From NCBI GenBank assembly GCA_032718475.1, contig JAUCBJ010000368.1, forward strand, positions 59,861 through 123,860: 64,000 bases of DNA, in the 5' to 3' direction. The notes under the pieces are model-generated. The model was given only the letters and a program-made list of their open reading frames with translations. It was not told the origin of the DNA and made no database searches. Numbering within the stretch: the stretch's first letter is position 1; each line of letters starts with the position of its first letter. Below are positions 1 to 9,600 of this stretch, piece after piece. The stretch comes from Nemertoderma westbladi (taxonomy: Eukaryota > Xenacoelomorpha > Nemertodermatida > Nemertodermatidae). The translations under genes were made by a program, and so were the position numbers.

Positions 1-1440
1 GAAAACGCAATCCTTCGTGTTGATACAACTTTTGAACTTGCAGATTCCCTTTTCCTAACAGATGCTTCTTATACAAACTTGGCATTAATCAATACAAAGG
101 GGAAGCATCCCGAGTTTCCCGGTCCAAGTTTTTGGCATTTTAAGAAAACAGAGGATACTTATAGACGACTGGCATCGGAGCTTATAGTGGCAAATCCGAA
201 ACTTTCAGGTTTGAGAATATTAGGCCATGATATAGATGCAGCTACTGTGAATGGATTTTCCTCAGTCTTTGTGAATGCCACTAATCTCTATTGCTTGGAT
301 CATCTTGAGGAGCGGGATAAAGTAAAACTTCGAAAGTTAGGTGCTTCGGAATCTTCTATGAAACACATCCTAGCTGATACATATGGTTCTCATATTAATA
401 CTGTGCTTCAACTTGGCCTGGCTGACTCGGAAGATGTGAATGATTTCAATGCAAAACTGCTATCCTTGGAGAGGTCGTGGAATTCTTTAGTTCCTGAATA
501 CTATAGCTGGTTTGAGAGGAAACGCTCTGAAATCTTCCAAAAGTCTGTCATTATTTCCGTGCGAAAACAACACAACCTAACCTCCCGATTTTTCCAAAAT
601 CCCCTAGAACTTAACCATAAACTTCAGAAAAAACATTTCAAGGACGGTGATGTTCCAAAAGAAGTCTCTGCAGCAACTGCAGCCTTACGAGACTGGGTTA
701 GCACTTACAAAAGTGAGGCCATTCGAGCCTTGATCGGTCAAGATAAATATCGATTGGATGGAAGGTATGGGAATTTTTTTCGTGAGCCAACAGTTTGGTG
801 TAACTTGGGTTATGGTAAGAAAAGTGATTTGATTAATGCCTTCTTTTCGTTTAGACCAACACCTCTTGAGTTGTTTGACAAACCTATGGGGGCAGGCAAG
901 AAGTCTTCTTCAAAACAGCACTCCAATAAACGTGCTACCCAGCCCGAGCCTGATTTGTTTATTGATCGCGTCTCGCCAATTCCATGTAGCAGCAATCAGT
1001 CTGCGGAAATTATTAGTCTGGAACAGGGTAACTACGTAAATGAGGAGGTTGTTCAAAGTGATCACAACTACCCAGCGGATTCCGAAGAAATTACCGCCAT
1101 TGATCCAGATAGATGTGTCTCTAATCATTACCTACTTGTGTCACGCGCGGATACAACAAATTGTCCGCCCACGGTTAGCCGATGTGAGCAATGCCGTATC
1201 AACTTCTTAGACCTCACTGACAAACTGGTCGTGAAAACTGTTGGTGTTCGGGATTATTTTGAAAAAGATGGAACACCAGCCCGAAAAGCTGGCAATATCC
1301 ACTTTCTTGGTCAGTGTTTAGCAAACTATGATTCGCAGTTCTCTATGAATAAAATTACTATCCATAAAGATACCAAACAATTCCTAACCAAAACTCAGCT
1401 CCATTATCTCACAATGAAAGGACTGGCGGTACCGGAATGA
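1..1440 (+). pseudogene. Mutator-like transposase remnant, 5' part outside the window
   Basis: The frame is open from base 1 to a TGA at 1438-1440, so the 5' end lies outside the window; no ATG near the edge is a convincing start. The first residues contain a VDTTF block (D at codon 8). About 70 codons later comes a GHDID block, then a CLDH block. This D...GxD...C/H order resembles the DDE catalytic core of Mutator-like transposases that are common as multicopy genes in aquatic invertebrates. The C-terminal third has a CEQC pair and a later HFLGQC, a possible zinc-binding tail. The third catalytic acid is not obvious. The sequence has no internal stop over 480 codons, so the copy is young or under selection. 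Family assignment is by motif recall only; a host gene derived from a transposase is the main alternative. Confidence 0.5.
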
Positions 1441-1603
1441 TTTTTTAGGATTGAATAGGTTTTGAATAGGTTTCGAAATGAGTTTTCAATAGTTTTAGAG
1501 TTTATTATTAGTTTAGCTGGACACCGGTTGTGGTTTTTGTTTGTTTATATATACAATAAATTGATAGAATAATAAATAAATAAATCGATTTTTTGAAAAA
1601 ACG

Positions 1604-1749
1604 ATTAGTTTAATCGGTGCATTTTTAATTCTCGGTTATTTTCGAAAAACAAAAAATTATTTTTAATTGTAATTAACTACACCACTACCAGTATTGGTTT
1701 TCGAAAATAACCAAACCAAGAGTTAACAATTATAACAGATTAAACTAAT
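1604..1749. repeat. Imperfect inverted repeat downstream of the transposase ORF
   Basis: attagtttaatc at 1604-1615 is the exact reverse complement of gattaaactaat at 1738-1749. Inside these, cggttattttcgaaaa and ttttcgaaaataacc pair again. The arms are about 45 bp each with small gaps and a short AT-rich spacer. It could be a folded transposon end or a small foldback element. The rest of 1441-2052 is AT-rich with a short (ta)n run near 1918-1946, and I see no gene in it. Confidence 0.55.
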
Positions 1750-2052
1750 GGTTTATTTATTTACAAGCTTGCCATCGAGAGCTTGCAATAATGGATGGAT
1801 CCATTGCTATCATCAACATAATATTGTTGCAATAAATTACGCGCCTATGCAGAGCAGCCTAATAAAGAAAAACGAAGCATTGGGCAAAGTACCGTCTGTA
1901 AAATATATGATCTGTCCAATATATATATAGGTATATATATATATACAAGATATGTCCAATAAATGCTCCCTATGGGGTGTCGACAGAATTTTGATTGAGT
2001 GAATTCTACGATTATGATCGGTTAATCTAAAATTAATTTCACTGTCCGATAA

Positions 2053-2411
2053 TTGTTGCTCGTTGTTGCACATTGTTGCTCGTTGTTGCTCGTTGTTGCT
2101 CATTGTTGCTCGTTGTTGTACTTTATTATTGCTCATAGTTGCTCGTTGTTGCTCATTGTTGCTCATTATTGCTCGTTGTTGCTCATTGTTGCTCGTTGTT
2201 GCTCATTGTTGTACTTTATTATTGCTCATTGTTGCTCATTGTTGCTCGTTGTTGCTCATTGTTGCTCGTTGTTGCTCATTGTTGCTCGTTGTTGGTCGTT
2301 GTTGCTCATTGTTGTACTTTATTATTGCTCATTGTTACTCGTTGTTGCTCATTGTTCCTCATTGTTGGTCATTGTTACTCGTTGTTGTACTTTATTATTG
2401 CTCATAGTTGC
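2053..2411. repeat. 9-bp minisatellite, left part (split by the BEL element)
   Basis: Tandem gttgctcat/gttgctcgt units with periodic variant blocks reading gttgtactttattatt. Open frames through it are side effects of the 9-bp (three-codon) period. The array resumes at 14246, directly after the retrotransposon, so the two parts were one array before insertion. Confidence 0.9.
2407..2411. repeat. Target-site duplication gttgc, left copy
   Basis: gttgc directly precedes the 5' LTR and recurs at 14246-14250 directly after the 3' LTR. Five bp is usual for BEL/Pao integration. Caution: gttgc also occurs in every minisatellite unit, so identity alone is weaker evidence than it would be in unique DNA. 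Confidence 0.75.
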
Positions 2412-2884
2412 TGTTAGCTTATTCAATCCCGCCAACACCCCATAAAGTTATTAGCCGATAAGCAATATTGGGAGCCACGAGATTGGGTAATTAACCAACT
2501 CGCGCCATCCCAATAAGAATGGGAAGGAAGCACACAATAGAGGGTCAGGGGCCAAACCCCTAACCCAAGGAGAACAGGTGGAGTGAACGGAAATACTCCA
2601 CGGGGCGCCAACAAGGGTATTAACCAATCAGAGGGGGGAATGGCATCGATTGAGTAGCAGTAAGGCCACCGTGCAATATAACCAATAACCTATTAATCAG
2701 TGATTCAGTTATCTCAGTGCAGCAGTGCTAGCGTAGGGTACAGCCAATTAGTTTAGTTAGGGGATCACGGGACTTTAGTTACCGTATCCCGCCTTGTACA
2801 CATTCACAACATATCTATATCTTATAACCTCCTATTATACACCGAACTTCAGAACTCAATTATCTTTACTTCACCCTTACACAC
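2412..2884 (+). repeat. 5' LTR, truncated at its 3' end
   Basis: Starts tgttagcttattcaatcccg and matches the 3' LTR from 13709 base for base as far as I can read, up to cccttacacac. The 3' LTR then continues for about 64 bp to tcaca, while this copy runs directly into tggatagccggcg. A TGG here resembles the start of a primer-binding site, but the longer 3' LTR and the related solo LTR argue that the true U5 end, and probably the primer site, were lost. Confidence 0.85.
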
Positions 2885-2926
2885 TGGATAGCCGGCGAAC
2901 TGTTTGAACTATGGGAGTGTGGGAGT

Positions 2927-3877
2927 ATGGGACCTAGCGTAGCGCCAGTGTACATAGGGCCATACTTGGTCGATGCCCGGGGAGTGAAACCAGTGGGTTG
3001 GAAGGGACCAGAAGAGGGCGAATCCGAGGTTAACACCGAGGATTCGGCCTCGTCGGTCGGAGAAAGCTCCGAAAAGGGGGAGAAAGTTAGTAGGTCGGGA
3101 AGGCGGGGGAAGTCCGTCGTAACCGATAAGTCTGCTACATCCTCCGCGAAAGAAAGAGCGGTGAGAAAAATAGGGGCCACATACCGTCTCAGCATGGCAG
3201 AGCAAGGTCAGAGAGAAATGAAGGAACGGCTAGAGGAGGGAAGAGTGCGGTTAGAGAGGGAAACGGTATTGCTTAGAGAAACCGGAGAAAGGGCCGAAAG
3301 GGCTTTGAAAAGCCTAAGGGAGTATGATGAGATAGAGGAAAGGGAGTGTAGGGAGCGTGAAGCGAGAGAGGAAAAGGAACGCGAGGAGCGTGAAGCGAGA
3401 GAGGAAAAGGAACGCGAGGAGCGTGAGGCGAGAATGGAAAAGGAACGCAAGGAGCGTGAGGCGGGAATGGAAAAGGAATGCAAGGAGCGTGAGGCGGGAA
3501 AGGAAAAGGAACGCAAGGAGCGTGAGGCGAGAAAGGAAGAGGAACGTAAAGAGCGTGGGGCGAGACGAAGGGAGAGCATTAAGAGTGCCGCAGACTCGGC
3601 CATCAAGGACACCCAGGAGCGTGAGGGGATAGTGGCAAAGGGTGAAAAGGAGCGCAAGGAATTAAAGGAACGGCAGAGTGAGTATGCGAAAAATATAATT
3701 AGAGGGACGCACGAGTTGGAATACGTGCGAGTGGGACCGCCGTCTGAAACTGGGGCCGGCTCGAATATTTTTGAGGAGCCGAGGGCCGTAGATGTATTTG
3801 TTAATACTCCACTGACAGGGACCGCACGACAGACTCAAGACTGGTGCGACCGTACGAGCGGGGGGGGGGGGGGGTAA
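2927..3877 (+). CDS. Gag region of BEL element, N-terminal coiled-coil segment (frame 2)
   Basis: A 316-codon frame starting at ATG 2927, 43 bp after the truncated LTR. Residues ~60-260 are extremely rich in Glu, Arg and Lys, with heptad-like repeats of the type EKEREEREA that predict a long coiled coil. It ends at a 15-base G-run (3860-3874) followed by taataataa. The Asn-rich sequence after the run lies in frame 3, so the reading frame changes at the homopolymer. Such an N-terminal extension is unusual for BEL gag. Its role is unknown; self-association of the capsid precursor is a guess. Confidence 0.65.
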   Translation: MGPSVAPVYIGPYLVDARGVKPVGWKGPEEGESEVNTEDSASSVGESSEKGEKVSRSGRRGKSVVTDKSATSSAKERAVRKIGATYRLSMAEQGQREMKERLEEGRVRLERETVLLRETGERAERALKSLREYDEIEERECREREAREEKEREEREAREEKEREEREARMEKERKEREAGMEKECKEREAGKEKERKEREARKEEERKERGARRRESIKSAADSAIKDTQEREGIVAKGEKERKELKERQSEYAKNIIRGTHELEYVRVGPPSETGAGSNIFEEPRAVDVFVNTPLTGTARQTQDWCDRTSGGGGG

Positions 3878-3890
3878 TAATAATAATAAT
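3860..3890. repeat. (G)15 followed by (taa)n at a gag frame change
   Basis: Fifteen consecutive G followed by five to six taa units. Coding on the left is in frame 2 and on the right in frame 3. Homopolymers of this length are prone to slippage and to sequencing error. Confidence 0.9.
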
Positions 3891-5012
3891 GGTACAGTAG
3901 ACGTTGTTGATATTAATAGTACCGTATGGGATAACGCTAATCAAACCTTTATTACAGGAAATACTTTGCCTGGTGGTAGTAATTTAAATTTAAATCAGAA
4001 CAATCCCAGTGTTAATGTAGAAAATAATCCTAATGTTGATGTAGTTACGCAAAATAATTCAAATAATCAAAATAATAACTCGAATTCGGACCTACAAAAT
4101 AACTTAAATAACGCAATTACACAGAATAATTCGAATAATTTAAATAATGATTTTAGCCCGAATTTACAGAATAATTCAGTCAACGTGGTCGCGCAGAGTA
4201 ATGCAAAAGGTTTTGTTTCAGGCGAGCAAATTAATTCCGTTTCTAATATGGGTGCTATTAATGTAAACACGTCGGGCCTACGTAACCAGGGAGCAGAGGG
4301 CCTGGTAGGCCACGTGGTTAGTAGACAGGGAGCAGAGGGCCTGGTAGGCCACGTAGTTAGTAGACAGGGAGCAGAGGGCCTGGTAGGCCACGTAGTTAGT
4401 AGACAGGGAGCAGAGGGCCTGGTAGGCCACGTAGTTAGTAGACAGGGAGCAGAGGGCCTGGTAGGCCGCGTAGTTGGTAGGCAGGGAGTAGAGGGCCTGG
4501 AAGGCCACGCAATAGCAGAGGGAGAGGCGGGGGTGAACAGACCCGACCGTGGTAGGGTTGATGTGTCGACTAGAGAGGTATATAATAGCGGGGAGAGAGG
4601 TAGCGAAGTTAGATGTAGCGAGTGGGGGGGGCTACGAGCACCCCACAACAGAAAGTTAGCGGCGAGAGGGGGGGGGCAGAGAGTGTCCCACAGCCGTCAG
4701 CGGACAATGCGAGGGCCGAACAAGGTAAACCGCAACAACCGGCGACGGAGAGTAATAGGGGGACTGCGAGTATCCCCGGCGACGTGCGATCGAGCAGAGA
4801 AGGACAGGTTGACGTCGCGGGAGGGCAGACGGAGCGTCGAGCCCGATCAGAGGAGGAAAGAAGAACAGTGGGGTTTAACCGGGAGGTCGACGAGAGATCT
4901 CGTGAGCGGGAATATTCCACTGATAGGAGAAGAGAGGAAGAGAGTAGTAGAAGTATCGCCGCGAACGATAGAAGAGCGAGGACGGATAGCGAGCCGTCGG
5001 TGGTCGAGATGA
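3876..5012 (+). CDS. Gag region of BEL element, Asn-rich and 13-residue-repeat segment (frame 3)
   Basis: Open in frame 3 from the taa/aat repeat. The first ~100 codons are Asn-rich (many NN and QNN). Then come six tandem copies of a 13-residue unit (GAEGLVGHVVSRQ-like) at about 4287-4520. After the G-run at 4624-4631 the frame becomes basic and low in complexity, while frame 2 becomes the convincing gag frame; bases 4622-5012 are therefore probably a shadow. No start codon is needed if this continues the upstream gag frame. Confidence 0.5.
   Translation, partial: NNNNNGTVDVVDINSTVWDNANQTFITGNTLPGGSNLNLNQNNPSVNVENNPNVDVVTQNNSNNQNNNSNSDLQNNLNNAITQNNSNNLNNDFSPNLQNNSVNVVAQSNAKGFVSGEQINSVSNMGAINVNTSGLRNQGAEGLVGHVVSRQGAEGLVGHVVSRQGAEGLVGHVVSRQGAEGLVGHVVSRQGAEGLVGRVVGRQGVEGLEGHAIAEGEAGVNRPDRGRVDVSTREVYNSGERGSEVRCSEWGGLRAPHNRKLAARGGGQRVSHSRQRTMRGPNKVNRNNRRRRVIGGLRVSPATCDRAEKDRLTSREGRRSVEPDQRRKEEQWGLTGRSTRDLVSGNIPLIGEERKRVVEVSPRTIEERGRIASRRWSR
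4287..4520. repeat. 39-bp in-frame tandem repeat inside gag
   Basis: Units of cagggagcagagggcctggt plus 19 further bases, about six copies; the last ones have diverged. The 39-bp length equals 13 codons, so copy number can vary without shifting the frame. Confidence 0.9.
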
Positions 5013-6652
5013 GAACGGAGAGTCAGTGGGGTCGGACTCCGGGAGATTGCCGTCGCCCCGGAGGGATGCGATCCGGTGAGACGCATTACGCGCCGAGAGA
5101 GGGGTACGCGATGTACCGGTACGAAGATAAAAACAGTGGAGAGGGGGGTCGAAGAGAAACTTTCCGACGGAATATACCTACCGATCGAGAATACGGTAGC
5201 CGCGGGGAGGATTATTCGAGAAGAATAAACTTCGATCCCGAGCAACACATGCAGACTGTAGGGCATACTGTAGGTCTTACTGCACATACCGTAGGCCATA
5301 CTGAGAGAGGCAATGTAGGCGATAGGATAGCGCGGACAATGGGATTAAACCCGGAAGTCGCGGAATACATACCGGCGGGTAGGCCAGAAGCTGATAGGCC
5401 TATACCGGTACCAGCACAGCAGTATGACTACAGCATGCAGGGACATAACATATACCCAGGGGAGGGGGGAATTATTGCGGATAGGTGTATGGGCCCCAAC
5501 ATATTAACATCAACCCCAGTACCAGACATACCGGTGGGGGGGGGACAGGGTGACATTCCCCCATCACAATATCAACAATATACCCCGACAGGAACAAGAA
5601 CGACGAGACCCCTAGATGAAAACAGGTCGTGTGATACAGACATATGGAGGGGGCCGCTACCCCCGATGACATATCCGAGTCAGAGGAGATCAAGAAATAG
5701 GACGGACGAACCGCACCAGGCAAGGGAAAATATACAGCACCCGTCGAATCCATTAGAAGCGCAGGCAATGGGGATGGCCACGTTGATCGATGCGTTGAAA
5801 ACGAGGATCGAATTACCACCCGTGGAACCGTTCAAATTCGATGGGAGCAGGCCGGAAGAATACTTACAGTTTCGGCGAATGTATAGTAACGAAATACTAA
5901 CAAAAAACTTGACGCAGGCGGAGTGCCTAAAGTATCTACAAGTGTACACGGGAGGCCCAGCATACGACATCGTGAGGCAATACCAAGGAATAGAAGGCGG
6001 CTTCACGACAGCATGGCGGGCACTGGATAGGGAATACGGGCACCCGGCCAAGATCATCAGGCAGACGCTGAGAGGCATAACATCGGGTGGCCTACAGGAT
6101 AATCCCGTTAGCATTAAGACGTTTGCTAACAAAGTCGAGAAGGCGCTGATCGTGCTGAAGACGCTAGACGCGCCATACGAACTCAACGCGTCCAATAACA
6201 TCACCACGATAGCGCAGGCACTACCGAGCTGGCTGCGCAACAAATGGAGGAAGATCGCTTTCTCCACCCGAGACAAGAAGGGTGCGGAACCAGGTTTAGA
6301 AGAAATGTCAAACTTCTTAAATTACGAGGCTGAACTAATAACGGACCCAGTTTATAGTGAAGATAGCCTGGGAAAGGGACCAAAGACGGATCATTATAGG
6401 CCCAAACCAGAGCACAATACATCGAACGCGTTACCGAGACTCAGGCAATCATTGCCATATGCAGCGATGCAGGGGACTGCAAGTCCACAGGCAAGCGAAG
6501 GTAGGACAACATCAAGGGACGGACAGGGGAACAATAACAACATGAATAAACATAACCCCAATACGTCCAGTAGGTCAAACCCAGTCAATAAGACTGGGTT
6601 TGACTGCAGTTATATTCGTACCAAAGTCCCTACGACTTTGGTACGAATATAA
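4622..6652 (+). CDS. Gag of BEL element, C-terminal capsid-like segment (frame 2)
   Basis: A 676-codon frame. The nominal GTG start at 4622 sits just before a G-run and is not a real start; the frame most likely continues from upstream. Residues ~1-390 are low-complexity, Arg/Glu/Pro-rich. Residues ~400-560 form the conserved part (PFKFDGSRPEEYLQF, then GGPAYDIV and WRALDREYG), matching the DUF1759-type gag of BEL/Pao and related elements, which packages the RNA. The frame ends at a TAA (6650-6652) that lies inside the right arm of a perfect palindrome. Pol follows in a different frame. Confidence 0.8.
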   Translation: MGGATSTPQQKVSGERGGAESVPQPSADNARAEQGKPQQPATESNRGTASIPGDVRSSREGQVDVAGGQTERRARSEEERRTVGFNREVDERSREREYSTDRRREEESSRSIAANDRRARTDSEPSVVEMRTESQWGRTPGDCRRPGGMRSGETHYAPREGYAMYRYEDKNSGEGGRRETFRRNIPTDREYGSRGEDYSRRINFDPEQHMQTVGHTVGLTAHTVGHTERGNVGDRIARTMGLNPEVAEYIPAGRPEADRPIPVPAQQYDYSMQGHNIYPGEGGIIADRCMGPNILTSTPVPDIPVGGGQGDIPPSQYQQYTPTGTRTTRPLDENRSCDTDIWRGPLPPMTYPSQRRSRNRTDEPHQARENIQHPSNPLEAQAMGMATLIDALKTRIELPPVEPFKFDGSRPEEYLQFRRMYSNEILTKNLTQAECLKYLQVYTGGPAYDIVRQYQGIEGGFTTAWRALDREYGHPAKIIRQTLRGITSGGLQDNPVSIKTFANKVEKALIVLKTLDAPYELNASNNITTIAQALPSWLRNKWRKIAFSTRDKKGAEPGLEEMSNFLNYEAELITDPVYSEDSLGKGPKTDHYRPKPEHNTSNALPRLRQSLPYAAMQGTASPQASEGRTTSRDGQGNNNNMNKHNPNTSSRSNPVNKTGFDCSYIRTKVPTTLVRI

Positions 6653-9600
6653 CTGCGATACGCAACGCATTGTATAAAGAGGGCTATGACCCAAAGAGCA
6701 AATGCCAGTTACACGCAAATGCGCTTCATAAAACCATGAACTGCAGGTACTGGCAGGCGCTACCGAGGCAAGACCAGATAGATTACGCGTCGAGCAATAA
6801 AATCTGCTCGCGATGTGTGAAGAGTGGACACAAGGCCAGGGAATGCCAAGAGAAACCGGTCAAGTTTGGCCAAAGGAGAGGCCAGACGATGGCAACGAGC
6901 ACAGTAGGGGCGAAGAAGAGAGGAACAGTGCTACTTGGAGTAGTACCAGTACGAGTGATCGGGGAAGGCAATCGATCAGTAACAACACTAATGCTGGTTG
7001 ATAGTGGAGCTGCCTTCACATTAGTTGAGGAATGGGTAGCCGAAGAAATAGGGTTGAGAACGAGGCCAAGCAGGATGGCGGTGACAACCATCTCTAGTAA
7101 AGACGAGATTCTAGAGATGAGGACAGGACGGTGCGCAATTGCAGCAGTGGCACCAGGATGCGATTATGGGGCAACCATCGACCCCATCCAAGTAATAGAG
7201 TCAATTAACATCAATGCCAGGCGGCCAACCAACATCGAGGTCGAGCAATACAAATTCCTGGACAACATTGACTTCTCAATCCCAGACGTGGACGTTAGGA
7301 AGGTATCCATCATAGTAGGCATGGACTGCCCAACGGCCCACGAGAGAATGCAAACGGTCTTCGGGGAAGACAAGCAGAGCGACCCGGTGGCCATATTAAC
7401 GCCATTCGGGTGGACGCTGAGTGGTCCAATTAAGAGCAAGATACCATTCAGGATGTCGGAGACATCAGGATGCATGTTCGCGGGAACAATGCAGGAAATG
7501 GGTGACGAGGGAGCAGAGGAGCAGCTTAAAAGACTGCTCAGACAGGACTTCGAGGGACTGAAAGAGACCGGGGTCGGGACCTCGGTAGAAGACAAGCAGG
7601 CTCTACAAAGTGTGGAGGAATCGATGACGTGTGATGAGGGGCGGTATACAATAGGAATGGTGTGGAAACTACCGAAGATACCGCTACCCGATAATAGAGG
7701 GATGGTACTCACGAGACTCCGCAAGCTGAAACAAACACTACAACGGAGCCCCGAGAAGAACGAGTACATTCACAAAACCATTAAGAAGTACGTCGAGAAA
7801 GGATGGGCCGTGGAGTTACCGGTCGACGAACCGAACACGGACAGGACATACTACCTGCCACTCCACGTAGCTTTAGACCCAAAGAAAGGTAAACTTAGGA
7901 TGGTAGTCGATGCATCGGCAAAGACCGACGGAAAGTGCTTAAACGATTACCTACTAGAGGGCCCAAACATATACAATTCGGGCATAGAAGTACTACTCAG
8001 ATTTAGGAATGGGAAACACGCCTTCACGTGTGACATAGAAGGCATGTTCAACCAAGTCCGAGTAACAGAAGAAGATAGTGACAGTCAACGCTTCTTATGG
8101 TATAACGGCGAAGAAGAACCGCCGGTAATACCAGCGTATAAGATGGTAGTACAAAATATGGGGGCCAAGTCGTCCTCATTTACGACGACTATGGCAGTGA
8201 GAGACACGGTAAAGGGCAAGGAAGATAGATATAGCAGTAGGGCCGTCGATATGATCAGACGCGGTTTCTACGTAGACGACGGCATGGAGTCTGGAAATAC
8301 GGTTGAGGAGATACTGGAAACAGGGCGCGAGGTTCGCGACATCCTGAAAGGATCCGGCTTCAACCTGACCAAATTCCAATCCAGTTCAGAAGAATTTATC
8401 AGGGAAATAGAAGACAAGAAACCAGAATCGACCATGGACAACCCTACAACAGCCAAAGGACAGGACATGGCGATTAAGAGAACGGAATCCCAGCAGAAGG
8501 CCTTGGGAATCGTGTGGGATAGGAAAACAGACGAACTGAAGTATCAGCTGAGCCAGGAGGGCGCAGACACCCATACGAAGAGGGGTTACGTATCGTATAT
8601 AGCAAGGATATACGATCCCTTAGGCCTAGCATCCCCATTACTAGTCACGGGGAAACAGATACTCAAGAGAGTATATAAGTTGAAGGATGAGTGGGACGTA
8701 GAGGTACCAGAAGACATTAAGAAACAGTGGAGCAAATGGACAGGAGACTTGGAGAGGATGGGAACATACAACATGCCGCGAGTGTATTTCCCGGACGGGA
8801 ACATGACGAATCTGGACCTACATATGTTCTCCGACGCGTCGTTAGAGGCATACGGAGCGGCACTCTATTTAGTACAACGAGAGGGGCCTCACAAGCCCAG
8901 ATTAGCCTTTAGCAAAGCTAAGTCAACGCCGCCAGATTCAGCATCTGTTCCCAAGTTAGAATTGACAGCTGCGAGACTAGGAGTTAGAGCCACAGCCTAC
9001 CTAGTGGATACAATTCCCAACATAGTGGAGACACACTACTGGACGGACTCCATGGTAGTGCTTGGTTGGCTACACAACGAAAAGACGAGGTACCCGATAT
9101 TCGTCGCGAATAGAGTGGACGAAATAAGGGCGAGCACAGAACTGGAAAGGTGGCACTACTGCCCAACAGACGAGAACCCAGCGGACTTGCTGTCGAGGGG
9201 CGTGGAACGCCACACTTTCTTAAAGAAAGAAGCATTGTGGCAACACGGGCCACAATTTCTGAGCGATAGGGAGGCCTGGCCGCCGATGAGGAAGGTGGAC
9301 CCGGGCTCGGAAGTAGTATCAGAAGGAGAAGAGGGAGATTCAGAGGGAGAAGAGATATACTCCCAGATGGTGAGGGAGATCAGGGACGTGCAACCAGGAA
9401 GGGAACTGTGCGATAACCCGACGGATAAACTCCTCAGCTACAGTTCTAGTTGGTATAAGACCAAGAAACTAGTGGCGTACTGGAGAGCCTTTGGGAATTT
9501 CCTTGCGGGAGTCGGCAAGGACAAGAAGACCAGGACAACCATAGATCTGGAAGGAGCGGCCAAGGCAGTGATCCGCTATGAACAACGCAAGAACTACGGC

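Noticed and set aside
2423-2614. 63-codon minus ORF present identically in both LTRs
   Set aside because: Identity is explained by LTR duplication; no sign of coding selection.
2885-2902. Primer-binding site tggatagccggcgaactg after the 5' LTR
   Set aside because: Begins TGG as a primer site should, but the complete 3' LTR extends 61 bp further, so this is probably internal sequence joined by a deletion.
3208-3657. 149-codon minus ORF over gag
   Set aside because: Shadow of the Glu/Arg repeat on the plus strand.
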